Shown here: in pieces, positions 47,490-59,040 of the stretch
Position numbering within the stretch: position 1 is the first letter of the stretch
Layout of the letters: every line of letters begins with the position of its first letter
Source: Hetaerina americana
Lineage: Eukaryota > Arthropoda > Insecta > Odonata > Calopterygidae
NCBI GenBank assembly: GCA_022747635.1
Contig: JAKTNV010000005.1
Coordinates: 52,582,513 to 52,646,512 of the forward strand
Reading direction: 5' to 3'
Length of the DNA stretch: 64,000 nucleotides
Notes under the pieces: model-generated
The model's database searches: none
What the model saw: only the letters and a program-made list of their open reading frames with translations
Told to the model about the DNA's origin: nothing
Made by a program: the position numbers and the translations under genes

Positions 47490-50400
47490 TCTTTAGAAAG
47501 AAGAGTGCTTCTAGGAGAAATTTTCGTGCGTTTGCCTTTGCCATGCTCAGTCATATGAATGTTAGCACTAAAATTTGACTACTTCAATTGTGCAGATTTT
47601 TAGGGCGCTTGTACATATTTGTGCACGCGTATCAACCACCAAATTAAGTTGAGAATACTTCGCACTAACTCTGTCTAACACAGCTTGTTTGAATTCTCAA
47701 TTTTTAATAAAGAGATCGTCGAGAAACGAATGTGCATGAGACTTTTGTATCCACCTCACAGACTACGTCAATCAATATCGCCCACAAAATATACTTATTA
47801 ACCTGAATCATTGAGACAGGATTATTAGCTCAGGATAGTACCTACAAATGAATATCTATTTTAAGTTTGGAACCGCTCATTAGGGCATTATGCTTCTAAG
47901 AACGTGTCACATAAATTCGTCCCCGTACCTTCAGGTTGAGCACTCTTTTCCCAAATGTTTGCCAGGTGATAATAAAGCCGCCATTTAATTCAATTATAAA
48001 TCATCGTTTTAAATATTTTGCACTCTCCTCAGTTTTTTTTCCCTTGTGAAATTAAATATCGTGCATGCCCATTAATATATATTCTGAGTGAAAGTATCCC
48101 GGATCTGTAGGGAGTCTATTTATCATTCCATTCTCATTTTTGGGCTGCCTGTATTACTAAACTGGTCGAGAGTTATTAACCCTGAACACCAGGTCATGTG
48201 GTTCATTATAGGACCACTCATGCAGGGTCCCATACTTGAATGAATCATGACGCGTACAATTTGCCGTTACAGAGTTAATGTGATGCGCCTGTAATAACCG
48301 TAGATGATTCAAACTTTGGGTCATTTTCGGGCATCCGAGCACCGTATAAAAGGGTGTAATTAATTCTGATGCTCAGCTCGGACCTTAGATATTAAATATT
48401 AAATTCTATTCTGGAATGAACGGTTAAAAATTTAATCGGATTTCTCTCGCCATTTATTGATCGTCTTATGCGGATTATTGTGATGAAATTTCAAAGCCAG
48501 CTTTGAAGGTTACTTGACAGTGAGGGCAGCACAGTGTGACAGGCGTGGTGTTTTCTCGCCGAGAAAGGGTTTGAATGTTCTTTCGCCTGGGGATATCATT
48601 TACAAGTCACAAAAGTGAAGGTCATTGATTATCGTAGCCGATTAGGCCGTTACGCTTTGTAGGTTAAAGAAGGGAGGAAACAAAAAATAAATGAACTTGT
48701 TGACAATATTGATCGAAGCCGTAAGGAGGACGTAATTCAGTGTTGAAACTGGAATAAAAAATTAAATTCGGAGGAAATAATAACCTCGAAGTCGTAACAC
48801 TTAGTAAAACTGATTTTAAGTCAGGATTTTAGTTGCCTCTTTTGTTATTCAGTTTATATATCATTCTCTCTAACTTTATAAATTGAAACAATATACTAAT
48901 TACGTAGAAAATGCAATGTCTTTCATGATATCCGTTTTCAATTTCCCTCGATAAATGTTTTTGTTTTCATAATTTCTCTCCCTCGTCACCAAATTCTTTC
49001 TCTTTGAGAGATAATACGATTTGATTCCGATTTCACGTACTTGCCCACGTAATAAGTAAACCTCACGCGAAGAAATTAAGCGTTTTTGCATCCAGCTGAG
49101 TTTGCGCAGGATCTCGCTCGTGAGAGTTTACAATCCATCCTGGCAGAAACGTTATCAAGATCCACGAGGCTCCTGTTAACTTACGTAAAATAGTTGTGTG
49201 AGATTAAAATTATGATAAAACCAAAGCTGAAGGAGGTGCGTGTCAAATTGTGCGGAGAAGTTGGAAAGGATAGTGGTGCATTTTCCCATTCATGTAGCAA
49301 TGTATTTCCTCGCGTCATTGATAGAAGGATAAGGGTTTAAGACATCTAATTACATATGGTAAAGAAAACTAAGCATCGTTAGGCTGGAAAGAAGCCACGG
49401 GGATAAGAGAATTGTCATTATTAAAAGTCATACCTGACGTGGTGACTTCGAACATCGCGTCTCTCACATATATTGAGTGCGCATACGTATTTTGAAAGAA
49501 AGAGGCACACACATTCAAACAAATTCACATGGCACTGTTATGTTGCGCGCGGTGTTTCAGATATTGCATGCGTACAAGACAGACTTGTTCACAATTCATT
49601 GCAAATTTCCCAGTTATCTTTTGGGGAAAGATAGTTCCCTCCTACCCCTTTGTCTACCCTTCCATACTTGGGTCAATTCATCTTTACCTATTGCTCAATA
49701 TAGATTTCTCATCTACCTGTCTTTCTATTTGCCACATTTCGAGACTTCATGCCGTATTCATAAAGGTGTCTTAAAAAAATGAGCCTAGGACCGTGATACA
49801 CGTTTTTTGAACGCATAAATATCTCTTGCATTAAGATTCCTTCAAGGTACGAGGTTCACTCGTATAACTTTGATTAAGATTAACGTAACAATAACTATCG
49901 AAATGTGGCCTTTTCTTGCTTTCCGGCCACTTTTCCTGGAGTACACCAATTTCATAGTGTAAAAACATTCACTTTGACCGGAATGGCGGTCAAGGCAAAT
50001 TTGTACGCTGAAATTGTTGTATATTAATGCATATTAGTGGACGATTCCGTCAAAAGTTACTGACGTGTCATCTCTCGTAGTTTCTTGGAATTTGTCACTT
50101 TTCCTAGATTTATTTTCATAAAAGGTGTTAGAGCAGCAACTAACTAATTAATTTAATGCGGAAAATTTAGTGCGTATATTTGGAATCAGCATGGTAGTAC
50201 TTTCACCTATTAAAAATGTGAGCTGAATAGCACATTTCCAATTTCTACAGTTCAGTGGATTTTGAAATAGACAGTAGTTTGAGGGTCCTCCCCTCTCCGT
50301 TCCTAATGAAGGGGTATTTCCTTTCTGCCCTCATTTTTACATGCCTCCGTAATGGTTATCAAATGTCTCTGCTTTTAATCGCGTCATCATGGCTTTTTTT

Positions 50401-51339
50401 CCCTCGGGAGGATGGATTATGAGAGTTAAGGGGACAAACCCCGCCCTTATGAAGAAAAGGCTGTGGAGCTCAATTTAATCTCTTCGCAAAAAAAATAGCC
50501 CGATTTTCCGACCCTTTTCGTCCTGAATTCTTTAACCTACCTCCCTATGTCGCCTTCTCTCCTTACTCCCCTTCGCCTCTTTATCTCACTGGTCATACAG
50601 TATTACACATTCTCGTGCGAATTATCTAAAGGAATTTGCGATCGTATTAAGCACCCGATGAAATATGTAACAACGAAAGAAAATACGCAGTCAAGTTTTC
50701 TTTTACCAACTTAAAGCGATAATTGTTTTGTTCCCGCACTTAAAAGAAGACTAAATTGTGGCTCACGGGTAAGTGTGATCTTTCACACAGTATCATTTGT
50801 ATTGGTGTGGTGAATCAATCACGATATACGTAAAACCAGAGTGCGGCGAAAGGTCATAGTACTTATGGCGTCATCCCCAACAGCAAGAACGCCGTTGGCA
50901 AAGACTACCATTGTAACGTGGAATACGACGATTGTTACAGTCCAGATGGAAACTGCGGTAAATATTCAGGATTCATTAATTTACATTCACGATAATAGAG
51001 CACCATGATTGGAATAGTAGATATTATTATGGGTTTAAGGTATCGGTAGGGCGGACAATGTTTCAGATCTTTTAGATACACCTAAAAAAAGGCTCCAAAT
51101 CAGTTGGTAGTGTAAGCAAAGAAAATAAGATGACCACTAGAAGTAGCCAATATCCAATGTGGCGACGTCTTTTGTCAGAATAATGTAAAAAAGCTGAAAC
51201 TCATTAACAAAAAAAATAAAACCAACAAAAGGGAATGAGTGAATTGAGATTTTTATTTAAATTATATTTGATAAATATGTTCATGGTCTTTTCATACGAT
51301 TTGATGAACATATTTATATGTATATGTGCGTGTATATAT
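47490..51339. other. unassigned sequence, no recognised gene
   Basis: 3.8 kb, mostly AT-rich. Open frames of up to about 100 codons (for example 49477-49782) have no recognisable motif. Confidence 0.4.
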
Positions 51340-51340
51340 G

Positions 51341-51419
<79 letters not shown>

Positions 51420-51420
51420 A

Positions 51421-51455
<35 letters not shown>
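51340..51455. repeat. (TA)n with TATG interruptions
   Basis: A long TA tract with a few TATG units at both ends. Confidence 0.95.
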
Positions 51456-51458
<3 letters not shown>

Positions 51459-51559
51459 CATTTAATATGTATGCTAAGTGAGTCATGGTTTGTAATAAGG
51501 ATTACTTACTCTTACTAGGAATATTTAGCTTCAGAAATTCTTATGAATCCACTCATGAC

Positions 51560-52245
51560 TTAAACATGATGGGGGCCGAGGATATTGTCAGCAGCGGCCC
51601 TTCGAATACCTGCCCGTCCTATCCTCTCACTCCCCCGGGCCTTCTCAATCCCTCCGCAACCGGCTGCCGCACCCGCCCTCGTTTCTCCGACACGACCACG
51701 CCCCCCTTTCTCCCCTCCGCAAACCCGCCTAGCGGATACCCCCTCCCTTCCCCCACCCGTCCTTCACCCTTTGCGCTCCCCTTATCCACCGCTCTCCCTC
51801 AAGCCGAAACATCGCTCCGATCCCTCCCGTGGGACGGAAACGGGCAAAACACGGTTGTCTCCCGCTCCCCATTGAATCGGCAAAACTCCTCGCCGCTCTC
51901 CCTCAAGGTCTCCTCACCTTTCCTTTGCGCCCCCCTACCCACTTCTTTTCCCGCCCGTTCCTCTGCTCTCTTCACGGCGCTTGTTCGCTCCCCCGTCACC
52001 CCCCCCTCACCGCACACGCCTACCTCATCTCTTTCAACCTTCCTGAAACTCTGTCCTCTCCTTTCCTCTCTCTCTATGACCTTCTCTCACCCTTTCTCCA
52101 TCTCCCTTTGTCAACTCCGTACTTTGCGTGCCTGCAATTGGTCGCTCGAACGCAGCGACGTCCCTTCACTCCCACACTTCGGTCTTTACCGATTGGTTTT
52201 TCATCCCAGACCCTTTTCCGGCCTCTTGGTCTGTCACCCCTGAAA
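51560..52245. other. GC-rich pyrimidine-skewed island
   Basis: C/T-rich plus strand. A 252-codon frame (ending at 52243) and a 161-codon frame in another phase overlap, both Pro/Ser/Leu/Thr-rich with no motif. I treat them as composition artefacts, though 252 codons is long enough to deserve a transcript check. Confidence 0.5.
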
Positions 52246-54384
52246 GCGCGCGCATTTATTAAGTTTTCTTATTGTAAAACGGAGGTAAATACCGTGGGAT
52301 TACAAAGAATGTAATTGGGTTACTTTGGGGCATGAACAGTGCAAAACGGGTGATTTTTCGCATGATCTTTTATTATTCTATTTAACACTTAAGTAAATAT
52401 TCTACTAGGGGGGACGAGAGACACGACGACCTTGTGAGACGAGATAGAAACGAAGAACTTGTATCTCTTGTAGTCATCAAAGCTTATTTCAGAGGTTTTA
52501 TTTTACGATTGGCATAAAACCATCTGCATGCCACTTGTATTGTAAAGTTATGTACGAAAATAGTGACACATCAAACTCGTGTACAAGGAAAAGAGACCGA
52601 ATTGTATGTCCTCGGAGAGGCGAAGAGACTTAGTGGACCCAGAGACTTATTATTAGAACTTGTAATGTAGGTATGAGCCTGGAGCTGTAAGCTTCTGGCT
52701 TAGGATCATTTTTCAAACCAAATATATTTCCTCCGACTGTTTTCTGACCTCGGTTTGAAAAGGTATCTGTAAGGTCTAAGTGATAACAGATTCAACCGTG
52801 CAGAGAGATTAAATTTCCAGTGGAATCATTCAAGCGCGACATTTGATTCCTATGGCAGTATTACGCAGCTAACCGGCTTTTTTATATCTCCATATCATAT
52901 GCTGCATTGATTATTTGGAGACTTAGCCGTTTAGAGAAAGCCTTAGTGAATTCTGGTCAGTGCCCATCCAAATCCTTCTCCATTCATTCTGCCGGATAAT
53001 CACTGGCTCTCAGTAGCTCTAAGAGCTTTTTTTTAAAATCTCTCTACCCTTTACGATAGTGGGACCGAATGTGGATTGAAACGAACGAAAAATCGTCAAA
53101 AGAGCATGTCTTTGCTTTACTTTCTAGAGCGGCCGAGTTCCTGGATTTTTGCTCGACGAGTGTCTTCCTCATTTGGGTTGAAACAAATCCATTTGAAGAA
53201 AGAGTGATTAGGTGGCAGATTTTAGCGATCAGAGTAATTTAATACATTCAGTGCCGCACTGCTCAGTACTTCCGGTGGACGAAATTTCAATCGATTTAAA
53301 TATTAGGTATATTTTTCCACTTGATATTCTAGAAGAAATTCATGTGTAGGAGAAAACTAGGATGAAGATTCAAAATACATCTCTACGGATATCTTATAAA
53401 ATCTTTTTGAGTTTTCTCCACCTTTGGCTGTTAGGCAATGACCCTTTGACGCTTCCTCACGCCCCTCCACTTACACGGTCTGGCAATCAACAGTACCCTC
53501 ACTTTACTTCCATAAATTCATAGTGGATTTAGGAAATGTAATTAGTACTGCTGTTCAATAAAATATAAATCGCTAAAAGTCTTTTTATTCCTCAACGAAA
53601 GATACTTGGAGATGAAATGTTTGTCACATGTTTGAGTTCAAACGTGATGCGATAGGCATATTTGCGCAGTGATAGTTCACGGATGGAGCCCAAGTTTCCT
53701 GCCGCGGGGCTCTCCATTCTAAATCCCTTGGGCAGGATATACTGGCCGGGTACTCGCCTGTGGGGAAACAGGAGTGGAATGGTCGCTGGTGAAAGTTGAT
53801 CACGGGGGCGGAAAGCAAGGAGGCCGTTGGTGGACTGTGTTGGGGGAAGGATGTGCAGGGGACGGAAATTCGGCAGTTTCGCTCGCTGGCGAGTGATGGG
53901 GAGAGGGAATTTGAATCCCGTTGGTTACAGGAGGGAGGTGGCTGGGGAGAGGGTGGAGGTGCTCTCGAGCTGAGCGGCGGAGGGAGTTTTGGAGGCGTCG
54001 AGTGTCCCAGAGGTAGGGATCTGACCGCTAACCCCTTGTTGCTGCTTCGGCGAAGGCGTGGTAGTCTAGCTGCGGAACACAGACATTAATTCGGACCACC
54101 GACCTTCTTTCTTGCGTTTAGGGGAAGGTCGCTTCGCCTCTTGAGATCCAAGCAGCTTTAGTAATCCGTGGTTTTGCTGTTTCCATCATGTCATATCCCC
54201 GCACAATTTGCTCATTTCACTGATTCGCGATTTGTTATTCAAAGTAGTATTTTTCGGAGAATTGGCCGACGGTGAATGACATTTCCACCTTGTTTCATAG
54301 AGGCGGGTAATTTTGCAGTGATAGGATCTTCTGGAAATGGGTGGTATAAAGAGTGGAGCGAAACGCAATTTCGACCGACATCAG
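52246..54384. other. unassigned sequence
   Basis: Mostly AT-rich. A moderately GC-rich part lies at 53680-54060. No gene recognised. Confidence 0.4.
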
Positions 54385-54600
54385 GTTAAGTAAAAGCATC
54401 AATGGTTTCACTGCTTAACGTCCCATCCTGTGGACGGCGAACTCTTATTGCATTGTTCTCAAAATGGCACCTCAAGTTTGGATGTGGGTTCCACTGAAAA
54501 ATCCAGCCATTGCCAGGGTTGGTGCTCAGGTTCTCAGGGTGGGAAGACAGTGTAATACCACAGCGCCAACCTGTTCCATAAGTTTTATTCGTCCTCCTTA
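54385..54600 (-). mobile_element. SINE family A, diverged copy, minus strand
   Basis: Minus-strand reading gives, in order, a tRNA-head remnant (GTCTTCCCACCCTGAGAACC), TTTTTCAGTGG, AAACTTGAGGTGCC, GTTCGCCGTCC and GATGGGACGTTAAGC, as in the other two copies. The part after GATGGGACGTTAAGC is missing. Confidence 0.75.
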
Positions 54601-54679
54601 ATTTCTGATTAGATAAAATATTTTGTTTTTTCTTCTTTCTCCAAGAAGTAGCAACAAATGTCATCCAAATAAATAAATA

Positions 54680-54681
54680 TA

Positions 54682-54724
<43 letters not shown>

Positions 54725-54744
54725 TTATTTATTTATATTTATAT
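54680..54744. repeat. (TG)n-(TA)n-(TTTA)n microsatellite
   Basis: Short consecutive dinucleotide and tetranucleotide tracts. Confidence 0.9.
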
Positions 54745-55986
54745 GAACTATGTCAATGTACCGAGATAACTACTGACAAACGTGAAGGTTAATTTTAATA
54801 TGTGGGTACGAAGATAGAAGTAGTACTAACGGATTTGAAGAATAGGCGTCTTAATATTTGAGTGTCACTAAATTAGAACAAATAATTACCTGAACAGTTA
54901 ACTTGAAATTGTAAGTGTTACCAGCCAACCTTCATCAGTAAAAGGATTTGACTCCAAAACCTACCTACAAGCCTTAGGAATTGTACTCATCAAAATGGCT
55001 CTCTCATATATGAGACGTACTCCTCGCGAAGAATTTATGCGATAGAAAGACAAAAGTCTACCTGTAAGAGTGGCGGAAGTTCAAAGAAAAATGACTTCCG
55101 TTTATGATCTCCTTCTCTTCCGCCGTGGCTTCATCTACATTCACGGCATACTTCGAAGCCACCACGTGGATGTGTGGTAGGGACTTTTACGGCGCCATTC
55201 TTTTATTCATTGTGTGGGGGAAGAATGAAACGCCCTTGAAAAGAAGGGAATACGTATTACGCCGAGGCCTTTTCCACAAAATTGGTAGTGTGTTCAACCT
55301 AGGGAGTATTTTGACCATAAAATCACCAGTGGATGAAATGACAAGTACGTAAATCCTAAAATTCCTGACTTGCAAAATTTACTTTTCTCATTTTTGTCCG
55401 CGTGGTATAATCTTACATACATAATATAGGGTGTTCAAAAATCAATTAGAATTTCACAGGACTCGAATTTTAGCCAAACTCTTCCAAATGCGAGTGATGA
55501 TTGTGCACCATTATTTTTACCGATGACCCAATGGGGTTCAATGGCTGGATTAGTCATTCCTCTTGTACTAAATAATAAGCGTTCTGAGAAAGTTCTGATG
55601 TCCTACTTTTGATGCTAGATGATAATCCTTCAAATAAAATCAATTTATTAGCTTCCATTCGGTTTCTTTGTAAGTCTTCTTCGCATAGCGTGAAAACGTG
55701 CGGTCTACATTAATTTTTCCTATATTCAGGTATTTACATTGAATATTTATCTTGGCATTAAAAAAACAGTGGCAAAAAATAATTTTTAAGGTCTCGTTTG
55801 TTTTACAGTCTGTGAAAACGCCATAAAAATTTTTATAAAACCAATTTTACTTGGCAGTTTTGAAAAAGAATTAAGCACTCATTGGCGTGATTCAAAATTG
55901 AATGCAGATATTTCGAAAAAATAAACCGCCATAAAATTCTTGCGTGAGAAAGCATGGTTGGTAAATTATTGTAGGCTTAATCTATC
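54745..55986. other. unassigned sequence
   Basis: Nothing recognised. Confidence 0.4.
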
Positions 55987-56209
55987 CTGATAATTGTTAA
56001 AAAGAGACGTTTCAGGCGTGATATGGTGGAATATCATGATTAATTAAAAATAGCAATTTTCCACAAAAATAAAATTTAATGCGACCGGTTTCAATGTTAC
56101 TACATCATCATCAGGTAGGACCTGATGATGATGTAGTAACATTGAAACCGGTCGCATTAAATTTTATTTTTGTGGAAAATTGCTATTTTTAATTAATCTG
56201 ATAATTGTT
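55987..56209. mobile_element. young palindromic element with 78-bp identical arms and 12-bp target duplication
   Basis: Arms 56038-56115 and 56121-56198 are exact reverse complements over 78 bases, around the 5-base centre TAGGA. A single-copy extension of about 39 bases (55999-56037) precedes the left arm. CTGATAATTGTT occurs at 55987-55998 and again at 56198-56209, consistent with a target-site duplication. Each arm holds CTGATGA, 15 bases, GAAA, CCGGTC. An inverted pair of terminal repeats plus a short one-sided extension is a known arrangement in Penelope-like retroelements. No reverse transcriptase or GIY-YIG sequence is present here, so the link is inference. Confidence 0.8.
56122..56153 (+). 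ncRNA. hammerhead-ribozyme-like core
   Basis: CTGATGA (56122-56128), a 15-base spacer able to form ATGT/ACAT with a 4-base loop plus a G-T pair, GAAA (56144-56147), then ACCGGT as self-complementary stem III and C at 56153. One base is unpaired between A9 and stem II. An exact mirror copy lies on the minus strand at 56083-56114. No fold was computed. Confidence 0.45.
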
Positions 56210-57033
56210 GCCAAACGATTTGAATTACGTTTAAATCTGGTATTTTTTATTGAGCTTTCAGCAGTGAATAATTTAATTTGTTCGTGGGAATAGATTAGGC
56301 CCTTGAACCGCAATTAGGTACACGGACTCTCAAAGAAAAAGTAATAAATCCCCGAGTACCTATTTAAGCATTAACGGTCAACATTATGGAAATCAACAAA
56401 TTTGTGGCTTGAAAACGTTTATCTTCTAGAATATGGATGGGTTTATACTAGATGTTTTTCGAGATTAGTGATAGCTAAAGGGCATAATAAAAGTTGCAAA
56501 ACTGTTGAATTGAAAAGCTTTTGACATGAAAAGGGAGATGAAATCCATGGAATGTAGAAATACGGAGTGGAAAATGTTGTTTAGGAAATGTTATTCACCC
56601 TGCGTGGTTCGTTCAAGTTTAAGCATCTCATAAGTTTTGTTGTGACAAAATTTGAAAAGCAGGCCGAAGTAAAATTCTGTTATAACTCAAAATAACATCT
56701 CTACCTATCACGTATTTTACAAGGCCGAAAACACAATTTCAAGGCCGCCAATAACGTTTCTTAGGGGTTTACTTTTTGGGCACTGCAAAAACCGGGTGAC
56801 CCGTCACTGAGACTTGTTTATTCATTATCACACTAGTTTTTACCTTATTTTGACTATCGCATTTACGAACGTACATTTTATGCATCGAAAACGCCACCAT
56901 AGCATATCTGATTTAATTGGCGATGCATTTATATTAGTGGATAGCTCATTATTCTTGAATATCAAGCCTCTTATTGAGGATGATAATATTTCTAATCCTA
57001 GGGAACATGGATAGATAATTTAAAAATAGTTGT

Positions 57034-57036
<3 letters not shown>
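56210..57036. other. unassigned sequence
   Basis: Nothing recognised. Confidence 0.4.

Positions 57037-57085
<49 letters not shown>
57037..57085. repeat. (TA)n microsatellite
   Basis: TA tract at the 5' side of a SINE B copy. Confidence 0.97.
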
Positions 57086-57087
<2 letters not shown>

Positions 57088-57352
57088 TCGTGGTTGTCCT
57101 GGGGGAGAATGTTGGACTACTGACCGGAGGGCGCGGGTTCAATTCCCGGGTAAGCTTCTCTGAGCATCTTCAGCTTTACCAAAGCTACGCGATTTTTCGG
57201 GATCTTCCTGGGAAACCATAACCGGCACAGGGAAAGAAACTGGCCTCTCTACCCTGGTATGTGAATTTCACACACCGTATAGGGCTTAGTACTGGGTGAA
57301 CTCTACCATCACCTACCAAACCGACCTTCGGGTTGATTAATGTGTGTATGGT
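57086..57352 (+). mobile_element. SINE family B between two TA tracts
   Basis: The head has B-box GCGGGTTCAATTCCC. The body has AACCGGCACAGGGAAAG, GTGAATTTCACAC, GAACTCTACCATCACC and CGACCTTCGGGTTGATTA, ending in TGTGTGTATGGTTTAC. It is close to the 39.6-kb copy. Both ends merge into TA repeats, so a target duplication cannot be told apart from the tract itself. Confidence 0.85.
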
Positions 57353-57354
57353 TT

Positions 57355-57356
<2 letters not shown>

Positions 57357-57444
<88 letters not shown>
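57357..57444. repeat. (TA)n microsatellite
   Basis: TA tract between the SINE and the palindrome. Confidence 0.97.
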
Positions 57445-57449
<5 letters not shown>

Positions 57450-57673
57450 GGGCTAACACAACATAACACAAATAGAAAAGAATAGACACATATAAAAGAA
57501 CACTTACACGGTAAATTGTTCGAGCTTTCGGCCCTCTCAGGGGCCTTCTTCAAGAGAGACTCTCTTGAAGAAGGCCCCTGAGAGGGCCGAGAGCTCGAAA
57601 AATTTACCGTGTAAGTGTTCTTTTATATGTGTCTATTCTTTTCTATTTGTGTTATGTTGTGTCAGCCCATTAT
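57445..57673. mobile_element. 113-bp-arm palindrome (family H, inverted pair) between TA tracts
   Basis: Arms 57445-57557 and 57561-57673 are reverse complements with only a few mismatches, centre GAC. Each arm is a family H unit running from TA tract to core: TTGAAGA, 17-base hairpin (GGCCC/GGGCC), GAAA (left arm) or GAGA (right arm), GCTC, then AAATTTACCGTGTAAGTG and CTTTTATATGTGTC. Position C3 of the hammerhead consensus is T in both arms, so these copies are probably not catalytic. 57674-57707 is a short single-copy extension before the next TA tract. Confidence 0.85.
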
Positions 57674-57706
57674 TGTGCCGCTCGTATGAGTTTTTCCGGA
57701 CAATCG

Positions 57707-58540
<834 letters not shown>

Positions 58541-59040
58541 ACTCTCACCCCATGTCTTTAGCACACAGTCAACCGCGAACGAATTTACTCGAATGCTCGC
58601 CCCGAGTGACCAAAGTGACGATTAGTCAGCCGCCACCCGTAGAAGGCACGAGGCCGGGGGAACACGACCGCACGCCCATTTTCCTCTCCGCGCGCCAGCA
58701 GGCGAGAGGACGATCGGTGGATTTTCCATCGTCCGCCATCTCAAAACTTGGCCCAATCCCTTTTGTCCACTCCCCAACACCCCTCCCACTCCCCTTTCAC
58801 TCCCGCGGTAATCATTTCATCGACCACCCATAGCCGTGGACGCGTGGGTGGGTCTCATGAGCACTCCCCCCACCCCCCAAACGTCTCCAATCACTCCTCA
58901 AATTGGACGGTGACGTCTCAAATGTCGAATCAAGTTCGATCCGTGAAGGAAACAAATACCACGTTTCCGTTAAAAGAAAGGTTCAGCGGGAACGTGGACT
59001 TCCGTTTAACCTCCGTAACCCTTTTACCGCAGTGAGTGGT
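58541..59040. other. CpG-rich island, possible promoter or exon
   Basis: GC-rich with frequent CpG (58600-58720) and then a C-rich stretch. Overlapping 93- and 95-codon forward frames show no motif. It could be regulatory; I cannot support a gene. Confidence 0.35.

Noticed and set aside
51485..52243. 252-codon forward frame
   Set aside because: Pro/Ser/Thr/Leu-rich in a pyrimidine island, with a competing overlapping frame and no domain. Left as a composition artefact pending transcript data.
55430..55470. TAGGGTGTTCAAAAATC as a transposon end
   Set aside because: Resembles some mariner termini, but no inverted partner was found downstream or upstream. The same holds for TAGGGTGTCCACAATTT at 59894.
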